From contig JAEWRI010000036.1 of NCBI GenBank assembly GCA_023460085.1, positions 347,449 through 411,448 on the forward strand: a stretch of DNA of 64,000 nucleotides, in the 5' to 3' direction. The DNA is from Bacillota bacterium. GTDB lineage: Bacteria; Bacillota; Clostridia; Christensenellales; SZUA-584. This document shows positions 50,439-59,150 of the stretch, one piece after another. Made by a program: the position numbers and the translations under genes. The notes beneath the pieces were generated by a model, which was given only the letters and a program-made list of their open reading frames with translations, did no database searches and was not told where the DNA came from. The stretch's first letter is position 1. Each line of letters starts with the position of its first letter.

Positions 50439-50654
50439 TTATTGCTCCATCAAAAACCAATTGGAGTTGTGCAGGATACACTTGATTTTCAATACTTCAT
50501 CCGGCTTTTTGATCTTGTTGACGGTCAGCATACAAAGGTCCGGTCCCTTCATCTCGTAAGCCGAAACATTCCATTTCTTCCTTGCCGCGCGAGCCACCGC
50601 CGCATACAGTGATTCGGATTCCTGCCGCAGTTTTTCCATTACATCCATTGCCAT
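50439..50654 (-). CDS. Small hypothetical protein
   Basis: 71 aa, begins MAMDVMEKLRQESESLYAAV and ends in KIKCILHNSNWFLMEQ. No membrane segment. GAGGTG 4-5 nt before the ATG, nearly the same site as that of the GNAT-like gene (GAGGTGYGATATGG). Function unknown. Confidence 0.62.
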   Translation of the reverse strand: MAMDVMEKLRQESESLYAAVARAARKKWNVSAYEMKGPDLCMLTVNKIKKPDEVLKIKCILHNSNWFLMEQ

Positions 50655-50874
50655 ATCACACCTCATGTCGAATAATATAAAAAAGAAGCCCCTCAAAGAA
50701 GCTTCCCGCCCCAAAAGCCGCGTTCACTTGAAAACGAATTCTTCGCCCAACCGTCTTTTGAAATATTCTCTTGTTCTTATTTTAGCAACTTGGGCGGATG
50801 GAATCAACTCATTCTGAAGGGTTTGTTCCGGAAATGTGCAAGATTAACAATCTGTTAAAAACCTTTCCCCCGCT

Positions 50875-50903
50875 TTGCAAACTGAACACCGCCGGTGTAT
50901 ACT
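50875..50903 (+). promoter_or_regulatory. Promoter of the dehydratase/activase fusion gene
   Basis: TTGCAA (50875-50880), 17-bp spacer, TATACT (50898-50903). Confidence 0.72.
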
Positions 50904-50932
50904 CCTTACAAGATAATCGGAGTGGAATACAA

Positions 50933-53900
50933 ATGGAACATGACACCGTCAGACTCGGTCTCGACATCGGTTCGACAACCGTCAAATGCGCCGTGCTGGA
51001 AAACGGCAGGGCGATATACAGCTATTACGAGCGGCATTTCAGCGACATCCCGGGCGCGGTGCGCACCATGCTGAAGGAGGCCTATGCAAAGCTCGGTGAC
51101 ATTCCCGCGCGCGCGTGCGTCACCGGCTCCGGCGGACTTTCCGTCGGGCAGTGGCTTGCCCTTCCGTTTGTGCAGGAGGTCATCGCCGCGAGCCATGCGG
51201 TGAAGCACTTCATCCCCGGCACGGACGTCGCCATAGAGCTGGGCGGCGAGGACGCTAAAATCACGTACTTCTCGGGCAGCGCGGAGCAGCGCATGAACGG
51301 CACCTGCGCGGGCGGCACCGGCGCGTTCATCGATCAAATGGCGACGCTGCTGGAAACCGACGCGGCAGGTCTGGACGCGCTGGCCGCCAAAGCGCAGAAC
51401 ATCTACGAAATCGCGGCACGCTGCGGTGTATTCGCCAAGACGGACATCCAGCCGCTGCTGAACGAAGGCGCGGCGCGGGAGGACATCGCGGCGTCCGTGT
51501 TTCAGGCCGTCGTGAACCAGACCATCAGCGGCCTCGCGTGCGGCCGTCCCATCCGCGGCAAGGTGGCGTTTCTGGGAGGCCCGCTGCACTTTCTTCCGGC
51601 CCTGCGGGAGCGCTTTATCAAAACGCTGAAACTAACCCCCGAAAATATTGCGGATACCCCCCACGCCATGATGTTCGTCGCGGCGGGCGCGGCGATGATG
51701 GCGGACGCGCGGGAAACCACGCTGGGCACGCTCGTCGGGCTGGCGGCGCAGCCGCCCGAGTTTGCGCAGGAGGAATGCCTGCTGCCGCCGCTGTTTTCGG
51801 ATGAAACGCAGTACGCGGCGTTCCGCGCGCGCCACGCGCAGGCGGACGTACCCGCCATACCGCTGGAAGCCGCGCAGGGTCCCTGCTACCTCGGCATCGA
51901 CGCAGGCTCCACGACGACCAAGGCCGTATTGATTTCCCAGCACGGCGAGCTGCTCTTCAGCCGTTACGGCTCCAACAAGGGACGTCCGCTGGACGTCATC
52001 CGCGGCATATTAACCGAACTGTACGAAAAGCTGCCGGAAGGCGCGACCATCGCGCACGCGGCCTCCACCGGCTACGGCGAGAACCTTGCCAAAGCGGCGT
52101 TTACGCTGGACTGCGGCGAGGTGGAAACCATCACGCACTACACCGCCGCGAAGCATTTCTGCCCGGACGTGGAGTTCATACTCGACATCGGTGGGCAGGA
52201 CATGAAGTGCATGCACATCCGCGACGGCGTCATCGACGAGGTCATACTGAACGAGGCATGCTCCTCCGGCTGCGGCTCCTTCCTCGAAACGTTTGCGGCG
52301 TCACTGGGCTGCGATATCCGAGAGTTCGCGCGGCAGGCGCTATTCGCGCCGCGCCCGGTGGACCTGGGCAGCCGCTGTACGGTATTCATGAATTCCAAGG
52401 TGCGGCAGGCGCAGAAGGAGGGCGCAACGCTCGCGGACATCTCCGCCGGGCTTTCGTACTCTGTCATTAAGAACGCGCTCTACAAGGTCATCAAGCTAAA
52501 AAACCCCGAAGACCTCGGGAAGCGCGTCGTCGTGCAGGGCGGCACGTTTTTAAACGACGCGGTGCTGCGCGCGTTCGAGCAGCTCACGGAGCGCGAGGTC
52601 ACGCGGCCCGCCATCGCCGGGCTGATGGGCGCGTATGGCGCGGCGCTGATCGCGCAGCAGCGCTGCCCGCAGGACGCGGTATCGTCGCTCATTTCCGCGG
52701 AAGGGCTTCGGGCGATGGAAATTACGCAGACGTATGCGCGCTGCGGAAAATGCGAGAACAGATGCCGTCTTACCGTCAGCCACTTCGGCGACGGGCGGCG
52801 GTTCATATCGGGCAACCGCTGCGAAAAGGGCGCGGGAGAAGCCGCCCCCGCCGCGGAGAAGCTGCCCGACCTCTACGCCTACACCTATAAACGCCTTTTC
52901 GCGTACGAACCGCTGCCTTTGGAACAGGCGGACCGCGGCGATATGGGCATTGCGCGCGTGCTGGGCATGTACGAAAACTACCCGTTCTGGCACACGTTTT
53001 TCACCGCGCTGAAATACCGTGTGGTGCTTTCTCCGCGTTCGTCGCGTGCGGTATACGCGGCGGGCATAGAGAGCATCCCTTCGGAATCGCTGTGCTATCC
53101 CGCGAAGCTGGCACATGGCGCGGTGCGGCTGCTCATCGACGCAGGCGTGAAGACCATCTTCTTCCCTTGCATCCCTTACGAATTGAAGGAGCAGAGGAAG
53201 GCCGCGAACCATTTCAACTGTCCCATCGTCACGTCGTACGCGGAGAACATCAAAAACAACATGCCGGAAATTAAAGAGAACGGCGTGACGTTGCTGATGC
53301 CCTTCCTGCCGATGGACAGCATCGGCAAGCTGACAAAGCGGCTTGCGGAAGAGTTCCCGGATATCCCCGAAGCGGAGGTGCGCCGGGCGGCGCGGCTGGC
53401 GTGGCGCGAAAAGCTGAGCTTTCAGGCCGATGTCCGCCGTCAGGGCGAGAAGCTGCTGGCGCGCGTGCGCCGCGGAGAATTCCCCGCCGTCGTGCTGGCG
53501 GGACGCCCGTATCACGTGGATCCGGAGATCAATCACGGCATTCCCGACATCGTAACGTCCCTGGGCTTCGCGGTGCTCACAGAGCAAAGCGTCGCGCATC
53601 TCGGCGATTATCAGCCGCTGCGCGTACTCGACCAGTGGATGTACCACACGCGCATCTACTCGGCGGCACATCTGGCGGGGCGCACGGAAGGCGCAGAGCT
53701 CGTGGAGCTCAATTCGTTCGGCTGCGGTCTGGATGCGGTGGTCACCGATCAGGTGCACGACATCCTTCAAGGTTACGGCAAGATTCACACGCTGCTGAAA
53801 ATCGACGAGATCAGCAACACCGGAGCGCTGCGCATCCGCCTGCGCTCACTGGCGGCGGCGGTGGCGGAGCGCCAAAAGAAACGCTCGCTTCCGCAGCTGG

Positions 53901-55249
53901 TTGTGGAAAAAGCCACCGCGGTAAAGGATATCGCGCTGGAGAAGGCCGGCGTGGTAAAGGACATGGCGCTGGAAAAAGCCAGCGCGGTGCGCGACAAGGC
54001 GGCCAGCTACAAGAAAGTCGTGTTCGAGAAGTTCATGAAGAAGGAATATACGATACTTTCCCCGCAGATGTCGCCCATTCACTTCGACTTCATTCGCGCG
54101 GCGTTCCGCGCGTCGGGCTTCAAGTTCGAGCTGCTGCCCTCCGTGGATAAAGCCGCTGTGGACGAGGGTCTGAAATACGTCAACAACGACGCGTGCTATC
54201 CTTCCATCATCGTCACGGGGCAGTTGCTGGAGGCTGTCAAGTCCGGCCGGTACGACACGGATAAGCTTGCGTGCATCATCAGCCAGACGGGCGGCGGCTG
54301 CCGTGCGTCCAACTACATCGGCTTCATCCGCAAGGCGCTCACCGACGCGGGCTACGGCCATATCCCGGTCATTTCGCTCTCCGCCGCAGGGCTGGAGAAA
54401 CACCCGGGCTTCAAAATTACGCTGCCCATGCTGCGCCGCGCCATGCGGGCCATGGTCTACGGCGATCTGCTGAACCGTCTGACGCTGGCCACGCGCCCCT
54501 ACGAGGCAGAGGCCGACAGCACCACCGCGCTGTACGAGCAGTGGCGCGATATCGCGCTGGACGACGTGCGCCGCCTGACAGGCTGGCGGACAAACCGCAT
54601 CATCCGGGACATGGTGGCCGCGTTCGACGCGCTGCCCGTCACGGGAGCGCGCAAGCCGGTCATCGGCGTGGTGGGCGAGATCCTCGTGAAATACCACCCC
54701 ACCGCCAACAACGAAATCGTGCGCGTGCTGGAGGGCGAGGGCGCGGAGGTCAAGGTGCCCGACCTCATCGACTTCCTGCTCTACTGCGCGTATAACACCA
54801 ACTTTAAGGCCGAGAAGCTGGGCCGCCCGAAGCTGTTCGCGTTTTTCGGCAACGCCGCGATCGGCATCATCGAGCGCTACCGCCGCCTGATGCGGCGCGT
54901 ACTGGAGCGCAGCCAGCGGTTCTCGCCGCCCTCCTACATTCAGGAGAAGGCGGAGGCCGCGTCGGAATTCCTCTCCATCGGCAACCAGACCGGCGAAGGC
55001 TGGTTCCTGACGGGTGAGATGGCGGAGCTGCTGAAGGAGGGCGCGGACGGCATCGTCTGCGTGCAGCCCTTCGCGTGCCTGCCCAACCACATTGTCGGCA
55101 AGGGCGTCATCCAGCCCATCCGGGCCAAATATCCCGGCGCCAACATCGTCGCCATCGACTATGACCCGGGCGCGAGCGAGGTCAACCAGCTGAACCGCAT
55201 CAAGCTGATGCTGTCCCTCGCGCAGGAGAAGATAGGCAAAGCGGGCTGA
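50933..55249 (+). CDS. 2-hydroxyacyl-CoA dehydratase activase/dehydratase-like fusion protein
   Basis: 1438 aa. First ASKHA activase domain (about 5-270, LGLDIGSTTVKCAV, CAGGTGAFIDQMATLL), second activase domain (about 318-570, LGIDAGSTTTKAVLI, NEACSSGCGSFLETFA), a cysteine-bearing segment and DUF2229 domain (about 600-880), a linker of three 11-residue repeats (992-1024) and a HgdB-like domain (about 1033-1400, ILSPQMSPIHFDFIRAAFRA). In split systems HgdC uses ATP to send a low-potential electron to HgdAB. This Clostridia fusion type has no proven substrate. GGAGTGG precedes the ATG. Confidence 0.9.
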   Translation: MEHDTVRLGLDIGSTTVKCAVLENGRAIYSYYERHFSDIPGAVRTMLKEAYAKLGDIPARACVTGSGGLSVGQWLALPFVQEVIAASHAVKHFIPGTDVAIELGGEDAKITYFSGSAEQRMNGTCAGGTGAFIDQMATLLETDAAGLDALAAKAQNIYEIAARCGVFAKTDIQPLLNEGAAREDIAASVFQAVVNQTISGLACGRPIRGKVAFLGGPLHFLPALRERFIKTLKLTPENIADTPHAMMFVAAGAAMMADARETTLGTLVGLAAQPPEFAQEECLLPPLFSDETQYAAFRARHAQADVPAIPLEAAQGPCYLGIDAGSTTTKAVLISQHGELLFSRYGSNKGRPLDVIRGILTELYEKLPEGATIAHAASTGYGENLAKAAFTLDCGEVETITHYTAAKHFCPDVEFILDIGGQDMKCMHIRDGVIDEVILNEACSSGCGSFLETFAASLGCDIREFARQALFAPRPVDLGSRCTVFMNSKVRQAQKEGATLADISAGLSYSVIKNALYKVIKLKNPEDLGKRVVVQGGTFLNDAVLRAFEQLTEREVTRPAIAGLMGAYGAALIAQQRCPQDAVSSLISAEGLRAMEITQTYARCGKCENRCRLTVSHFGDGRRFISGNRCEKGAGEAAPAAEKLPDLYAYTYKRLFAYEPLPLEQADRGDMGIARVLGMYENYPFWHTFFTALKYRVVLSPRSSRAVYAAGIESIPSESLCYPAKLAHGAVRLLIDAGVKTIFFPCIPYELKEQRKAANHFNCPIVTSYAENIKNNMPEIKENGVTLLMPFLPMDSIGKLTKRLAEEFPDIPEAEVRRAARLAWREKLSFQADVRRQGEKLLARVRRGEFPAVVLAGRPYHVDPEINHGIPDIVTSLGFAVLTEQSVAHLGDYQPLRVLDQWMYHTRIYSAAHLAGRTEGAELVELNSFGCGLDAVVTDQVHDILQGYGKIHTLLKIDEISNTGALRIRLRSLAAAVAERQKKRSLPQLVVEKATAVKDIALEKAGVVKDMALEKASAVRDKAASYKKVVFEKFMKKEYTILSPQMSPIHFDFIRAAFRASGFKFELLPSVDKAAVDEGLKYVNNDACYPSIIVTGQLLEAVKSGRYDTDKLACIISQTGGGCRASNYIGFIRKALTDAGYGHIPVISLSAAGLEKHPGFKITLPMLRRAMRAMVYGDLLNRLTLATRPYEAEADSTTALYEQWRDIALDDVRRLTGWRTNRIIRDMVAAFDALPVTGARKPVIGVVGEILVKYHPTANNEIVRVLEGEGAEVKVPDLIDFLLYCAYNTNFKAEKLGRPKLFAFFGNAAIGIIERYRRLMRRVLERSQRFSPPSYIQEKAEAASEFLSIGNQTGEGWFLTGEMAELLKEGADGIVCVQPFACLPNHIVGKGVIQPIRAKYPGANIVAIDYDPGASEVNQLNRIKLMLSLAQEKIGKAG
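53906..54004 (+). repeat. Three tandem 33-bp repeats encoding 11-residue units
   Basis: Codons for EKATAVKDIAL, EKAGVVKDMAL and EKASAVRDKAA follow each other without a gap. The 11-residue pattern is of the amphipathic-helix kind seen in LEA and apolipoprotein-like proteins. Confidence 0.85.
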
Positions 55250-55281
55250 GCAGCCCGCACAATATATCGGAGGTAGTCAAT

Positions 55282-55644
55282 ATGGCCTTTCTGTGGTGTA
55301 CCATTACCGTTCGCGACATCGACGCGTCGCTGAAGTTCTATCAGGAAATCGTGGGGCTGCCGGTGGCACGGCGCTTCTCGGAGCCGAATGCTGAGCTTGC
55401 GTTCCTCGGCGACGGCGAAACCATGCTGGAGCTCATTCAGGGCAAGGGCGAACCGCACACCGGCGGAGGCGTGTCCATCGGCTTCAAGACGGACAGTCTG
55501 GAGGGAAAAATGGCGTTTGTAAAGGAAAAGGGGGTTGCCGTACACAGCGGCCCATTCGCCCCCAGCCCGCGTACGCGCTTCTTCTTCGTCAGCGACCCGG
55601 ACGGCGTGCTCGTACAGTTTGTGGAGCAAACCCCGCAGCAGTAA
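55282..55644 (+). CDS. VOC (glyoxalase-like) family protein
   Basis: 120 aa. Opens FLWCTITVRDIDASLKFYQE, continues IVGLPVARRF and ELAFLGDGETMLELI, and ends in FFFVSDPDGVLVQFVEQTP. The metal-ligand glutamates of glyoxalase I-like folds are visible (MLELI, QFVE). GGAGG ribosome binding site. 32 bp after the dehydratase fusion, so possibly co-transcribed with it. Confidence 0.88.
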   Translation: MAFLWCTITVRDIDASLKFYQEIVGLPVARRFSEPNAELAFLGDGETMLELIQGKGEPHTGGGVSIGFKTDSLEGKMAFVKEKGVAVHSGPFAPSPRTRFFFVSDPDGVLVQFVEQTPQQ

Positions 55645-55657
55645 CACCGCACAGACG

Positions 55658-55695
55658 CAAAAAAGCGGGCCGCGAATTCTCATCAGCGGCCCGCT
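55658..55695 (-). terminator. Terminator of the 56-kb PH-like gene
   Basis: On the minus strand AGCGGGCCGC (55695-55686), 12-nt loop, GCGGCCCGCT (55673-55664), then six T. The stem also stands at the end of the plus-strand VOC gene. Confidence 0.88.
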
Positions 55696-55704
55696 CTCCA
55701 TTCT

Positions 55705-56172
55705 CTATTTCTCCATCGTGATTCTGAGCTTGATGCTGCCCCAGTCAATGCGGCTGAAAAATGGTTCTATCAGCCATAGCTTTTTCGTTTTTCCATGCTC
55801 CCGGTTCACCACAAGCCATAGAATCCTTCGGCCCTGCCTCCCATGAATTTGTGAAGACGCTGCCCGAACGCGCCCAACTGCCGTCAGCAGCGTAATCCCA
55901 TCCCTGCGGGCTTCCATCCCGACGACAATATTCCGGTAGAAAAGCAGCAGGGTTACCGCCACCGCAAGCAGCGGTATCATGAATGCTACGACGGGGAGCG
56001 GCTCCGTGTTCCCCGTGAAAATCGCGATGCCCAGAAGCGCTGCCGCCAATAATCCCACCGCCAAAATGCACAGCCATAAAAATACCATGCCGCATATCGC
56101 AATGGCCTTAAATACCGGTTTGCATCGGATATCGATGTCGTCCAATCGCGACGCCCTCGTTTCGTTTTCCAT
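55705..56172 (-). CDS. Hypothetical membrane protein
   Basis: 155 aa. Two hydrophobic segments (about 22-50 and 62-82) followed by a beta-rich cytoplasmic or external domain (VGMEARRDGITLLTAVGRVR ... WLVVNREHGKTKKLWLIEPF), a layout like small bacterial PH-domain proteins. GGAG 10 nt upstream. Last in a run of minus-strand genes; function unknown. Confidence 0.68.
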   Translation of the reverse strand: MENETRASRLDDIDIRCKPVFKAIAICGMVFLWLCILAVGLLAAALLGIAIFTGNTEPLPVVAFMIPLLAVAVTLLLFYRNIVVGMEARRDGITLLTAVGRVRAASSQIHGRQGRRILWLVVNREHGKTKKLWLIEPFFSRIDWGSIKLRITMEK

Positions 56173-56304
56173 GATGGCCGCACTCCTGTTAATATATGTC
56201 TTTTCCTTTGTCAGCGCCCGACGGCATCCACGGCAGTTCGGAGCAAATCCGTTCCGCGTATGCTGTAAACCGCTCCACTGGATATCTCATATCGAATAAC
56301 TCCG

Positions 56305-56499
56305 TTACGTCTCCCAGAACAGCTCGTCCAACGTTTTGCCCAGCGTCCTGCATATCGCGACACAAAGCTTAATCGTGGGATTGTAATCGCCAATCTCAAT
56401 GGCGTTGACGGTTTGCCGCGATACGCCTATGCGGTCGGCCAACTCCTGCTGAGACATGTCCAGCGCAGCCCGCGCAGCCTTCAGCCTCAGGTTCTTCAT
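56305..56499 (-). CDS. Small XRE-family regulator
   Basis: 64 aa, all HTH: LDMSQQELADRIGVSRQTVN, then AIEIGDYNPTIKLCVAICRT. Typical of the short regulators (YozG-type) encoded next to a membrane protein. Its ATG overlaps the stop of the membrane gene (ATGA), so the two are translationally coupled. Probably controls this two-gene operon. Confidence 0.9.
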   Translation of the reverse strand: MKNLRLKAARAALDMSQQELADRIGVSRQTVNAIEIGDYNPTIKLCVAICRTLGKTLDELFWET

Positions 56500-57029
56500 G
56501 ACTCCTCCGCCCCGCTGCCGGCTTTCGCGCGGAAATGCCGCACCGCAATCGCCGTAAGAATGGCGATGAACATCCCCACGACCACAAAATTCATGGAACG
56601 AAAACTCAGCATTCCGTCTGCGAAGAGGGGCCTGTCCGTGTCCAGCAGATTCACGATGCCGATCGTGAGGTTGATAAGCGTCAGCGCGCAAAAGAGGCGG
56701 CAGTAAAACCCCGGCTTCTGGTTGATGGCGAAGTAGGCATCCCTGCTGATACACAGCACCACAAAAACAGTCGCCGCGATACAGATACCGATGAACGCGC
56801 TGGTCATCGCGTCCGCCCAGACGATATCCGTGCCAAATACAAAGAGGCCGTTCGCGCACATGTATGCCACCAGCACCCAGAATGCCGCCTTGTACGCCTG
56901 CCCGCGCAGCAGCTGCTGGCGCTCATCGTATTTTTTTCCTTCGCCGGATCTTTTGGAAAAGATAATCGCACCGATCGCAACCAAAATAAAAATCATGATG
57001 AAGCCCACAATAAATGCCCAGCTGTCCAT
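56496..57029 (-). CDS. Hypothetical membrane protein paired with XRE regulator
   Basis: 177 aa, five hydrophobic segments: SWAFIVGFIMIFILVAIGAI, then KYDERQQLLRGQAYKAAFWV (YDERQ motif of the small regulator-linked membrane family) and further segments to residue 165. Start at MDSWAF with GGGGGG 6 nt upstream; a start 12 residues earlier is possible. Own strong promoter. Role unknown. Confidence 0.8.
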   Translation of the reverse strand: MDSWAFIVGFIMIFILVAIGAIIFSKRSGEGKKYDERQQLLRGQAYKAAFWVLVAYMCANGLFVFGTDIVWADAMTSAFIGICIAATVFVVLCISRDAYFAINQKPGFYCRLFCALTLINLTIGIVNLLDTDRPLFADGMLSFRSMNFVVVGMFIAILTAIAVRHFRAKAGSGAEES

Positions 57030-57057
57030 AAAAAGCCCCCCGCTTCGTTTTATGGAG

Positions 57058-57086
57058 AGCATAGCACCGCAATGGCTTTTTGTCAA
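57058..57086 (-). promoter_or_regulatory. Promoter of the membrane protein/XRE operon
   Basis: Minus-strand TTGACA (57081-57086), 17-bp spacer, TATGCT (57058-57063). Confidence 0.85.
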
Positions 57087-57196
57087 ATATATTTTACTTT
57101 GTGACGCCTCCAGATTACATTTTGTCCGGATTTGTAACGAATTTCCTCTCTGATTTTGCCGGATTTGCAGTGGCAGAACAAAACTTGCCCCTTGCG

Positions 57197-58132
57197 TTAA
57201 GCCTCCATCACCCGCTTGTGCAGCGCGTCCTCCAGCGTACTCAGTCGGTTCTCTTCGTTCGCTCTCGCGCTCTGCAGCCGCGCCAGCGCAACGCTCACAT
57301 CGGTCTTTGTGCCAGCAACGCTTTCCAGCGAATCCTGTATGCCGCGCTGCGCCGTCCAGTCCGAGATCAGACCGTCCAGAAACATATCGGCAAAGCGCAG
57401 TCCGTCGCTCATCGCCACATTGCCCACTGGCGCAATCCAAATATCCTTCAGTTCGGCATTGAAGCGATCCAGCGCGATCTGCGCGCGCAAAGCGCTGGCC
57501 GAAGCATCGTCCACGTGGTCGTATTTAATGCTGCTGGCCAACAGTCCGCCGCCCAGCATGTCGTAGGTTCCCCAGCTCTCCGCCTTTTCCAGATCGCTTT
57601 CCGCGGCATTGAGCAACGCTACCGTCTCGTTTCCGGCATGCGCCGCCTCATCGATTTCACGCAGGGCAGCGCGCGCCTGTCCAATCTGGCGAGTGAGCTC
57701 CGCGATGCGGGCCGCTTCCGCGCCGCCGCTTTCCGCCAGCAGCGTCATTCTGCGCGCGTAGAGCTGCTTGAACGCTTCCTCGCTGCCCTCCAGCGCGGAC
57801 AGCGTCTCCTCCAGCTCCTCTATCTGTCGACGCACCTCTTTCAGCGCCCGCGTGGCTTCGGCGTGCTTGAGCTGCGCGGCCGCCAGCTCCGCGCGTTCCT
57901 TATCCAGGCGCTGGTCATAAGTGCCGAACAGCTTGAGAAAGGCGCCCGATATACCGCCCGATTCCAGCTTGACTACATCTTCGCTTTCCGCGGCTGTCTT
58001 CGCCGCACAGGCCGTCTGGCGCTTCGCCAGCTCCGCCTCGCCATCGCGCAGCCGGAAAAGCAGCGTCTTCGCCCTGCGATACCGCGCGGCGCGCTCATAT
58101 GCCTCGGTCAGCTCACTTCTCAATGATTCCAT
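57197..58132 (-). CDS. Coiled-coil protein, paralogue 1
   Basis: 311 aa, soluble. Long coiled coil (about 30-180) rich in Ala, Glu, Arg; then a non-helical centre (WGTYDMLGGGLLASSIKYDH, VDDASASALRAQIALDRFNA) and FADMFLDGLISDW, ending in a final coiled coil (VSVALARLQSARANEENRLS). Shares FGTYDQRLDKERAE and ALEGSEEAFKQLYARR with paralogue 2. GGAGGGG just before the ATG. 47 bp downstream of paralogue 2. I recognise no named family. Confidence 0.85.
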   Translation of the reverse strand: MESLRSELTEAYERAARYRRAKTLLFRLRDGEAELAKRQTACAAKTAAESEDVVKLESGGISGAFLKLFGTYDQRLDKERAELAAAQLKHAEATRALKEVRRQIEELEETLSALEGSEEAFKQLYARRMTLLAESGGAEAARIAELTRQIGQARAALREIDEAAHAGNETVALLNAAESDLEKAESWGTYDMLGGGLLASSIKYDHVDDASASALRAQIALDRFNAELKDIWIAPVGNVAMSDGLRFADMFLDGLISDWTAQRGIQDSLESVAGTKTDVSVALARLQSARANEENRLSTLEDALHKRVMEA

Positions 58133-58179
58133 ACGCCCCTCCCGCTTCGGCCTTCAGTGCCGTACTATTTCGTTTTTCA

Positions 58180-59094
58180 TCACGCGCCCAGCACCAGCAA
58201 CAGGCGCTCCTCCTCCAGCAAACGAAGCCGCTCTGTCTCGCTCTGCGCCCTGTCCTTCAGTCTGGACAATACCGCCTGTACATCGGCCTGCGCCTTCTCA
58301 ATATTCTCCTGAGACCGGCCCAGCCGATCCATGGAAAACCTGCCGGGGATCAACCCGCCGATGCTGACCTCCGCGAAACACGGCACGTCGTGCTTTCCGC
58401 ACCACAAACGCGGCACCGCGCGAACACGGGACAGCTTCCCGTTAAACCGCTCCAGCAGCCCCCGGGCCTGCGTTACCGCATCTTCCGCGGTCTCTATTGC
58501 GCCCCATCTCACCAGCATGCCCCCGCGGCCGCTGTAATCATCGGCTTCGTCCAGCTCGCTGTACGCGTTTCGCAGCCATTCCGCCACGCACGCACCCGCC
58601 TCCTGCGCTTCCTCCGCGGCAAGCAGATTCTCCCGCGCGTCCTCCATGGCTTCGGTCAGTTCCGCGTACCGCTGTCCGGTCTGACCTCCGCCGCCCAGTA
58701 TTTCCTGCGTCTTCCGCTCCAGCAGCACCTGATACGCTGCCTCGCTTCCCTCCAGAGAAGCGCACGCTGCCTCCGCCCGCGCCATGTATTCCTCCATTCG
58801 CGTCAGGGCCAGCAACGCCTCCTCGCATCTGCGCCGCGCATCATATCGCTCTTTGCGCGCTCCCTCCAGCCGTTCCTGATGCGTGCCCATCAGCCGGGAA
58901 AGCGCCACCGCCGCGCCCCCCGCCTCCAGCTTCTCCGCGTCGGCTTCTTCCTTTTCCTGCGCGGCTTTCAGCTCTGTCAGCCTCACGCGCAGCGCTTCGG
59001 CATCCTGCCGCAGACCGCCCAGCAGCATATTGGCCCGGCGGCAGTCCGCCGCCTTTACATACGCTGCGAAAAGCTCATCGTTTAAAAGCACCAC
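58180..59094 (-). CDS. Coiled-coil protein, paralogue 2
   Basis: 304 aa, soluble. Same plan as paralogue 1: coiled coil with MGTHQERLEGARKERYDARR and SLEGSEAAYQVLLERK, then GGMLVRWGAIETAEDAVTQA, GGLIPGRFSMDRLGRSQENI and a C-terminal coiled coil ending LEEERLLLVLGA. GTG start with GGAGG 6 nt upstream. 56 bp after the tandem PII gene on the same strand, no terminator between. Function unknown. Confidence 0.85.
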   Translation of the reverse strand: MVLLNDELFAAYVKAADCRRANMLLGGLRQDAEALRVRLTELKAAQEKEEADAEKLEAGGAAVALSRLMGTHQERLEGARKERYDARRRCEEALLALTRMEEYMARAEAACASLEGSEAAYQVLLERKTQEILGGGGQTGQRYAELTEAMEDARENLLAAEEAQEAGACVAEWLRNAYSELDEADDYSGRGGMLVRWGAIETAEDAVTQARGLLERFNGKLSRVRAVPRLWCGKHDVPCFAEVSIGGLIPGRFSMDRLGRSQENIEKAQADVQAVLSRLKDRAQSETERLRLLEEERLLLVLGA

Positions 59095-59150
59095 AATGCA
59101 CCTCCGCTCCGAATTTCGGATGCCCCCGGTACGGTATTCCTGATGGCCGA

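Noticed and set aside
52550..55090. Two long minus-strand frames opposite the dehydratase fusion
   Set aside because: They lie under well-defined domains of the plus-strand gene and show no domain of their own.
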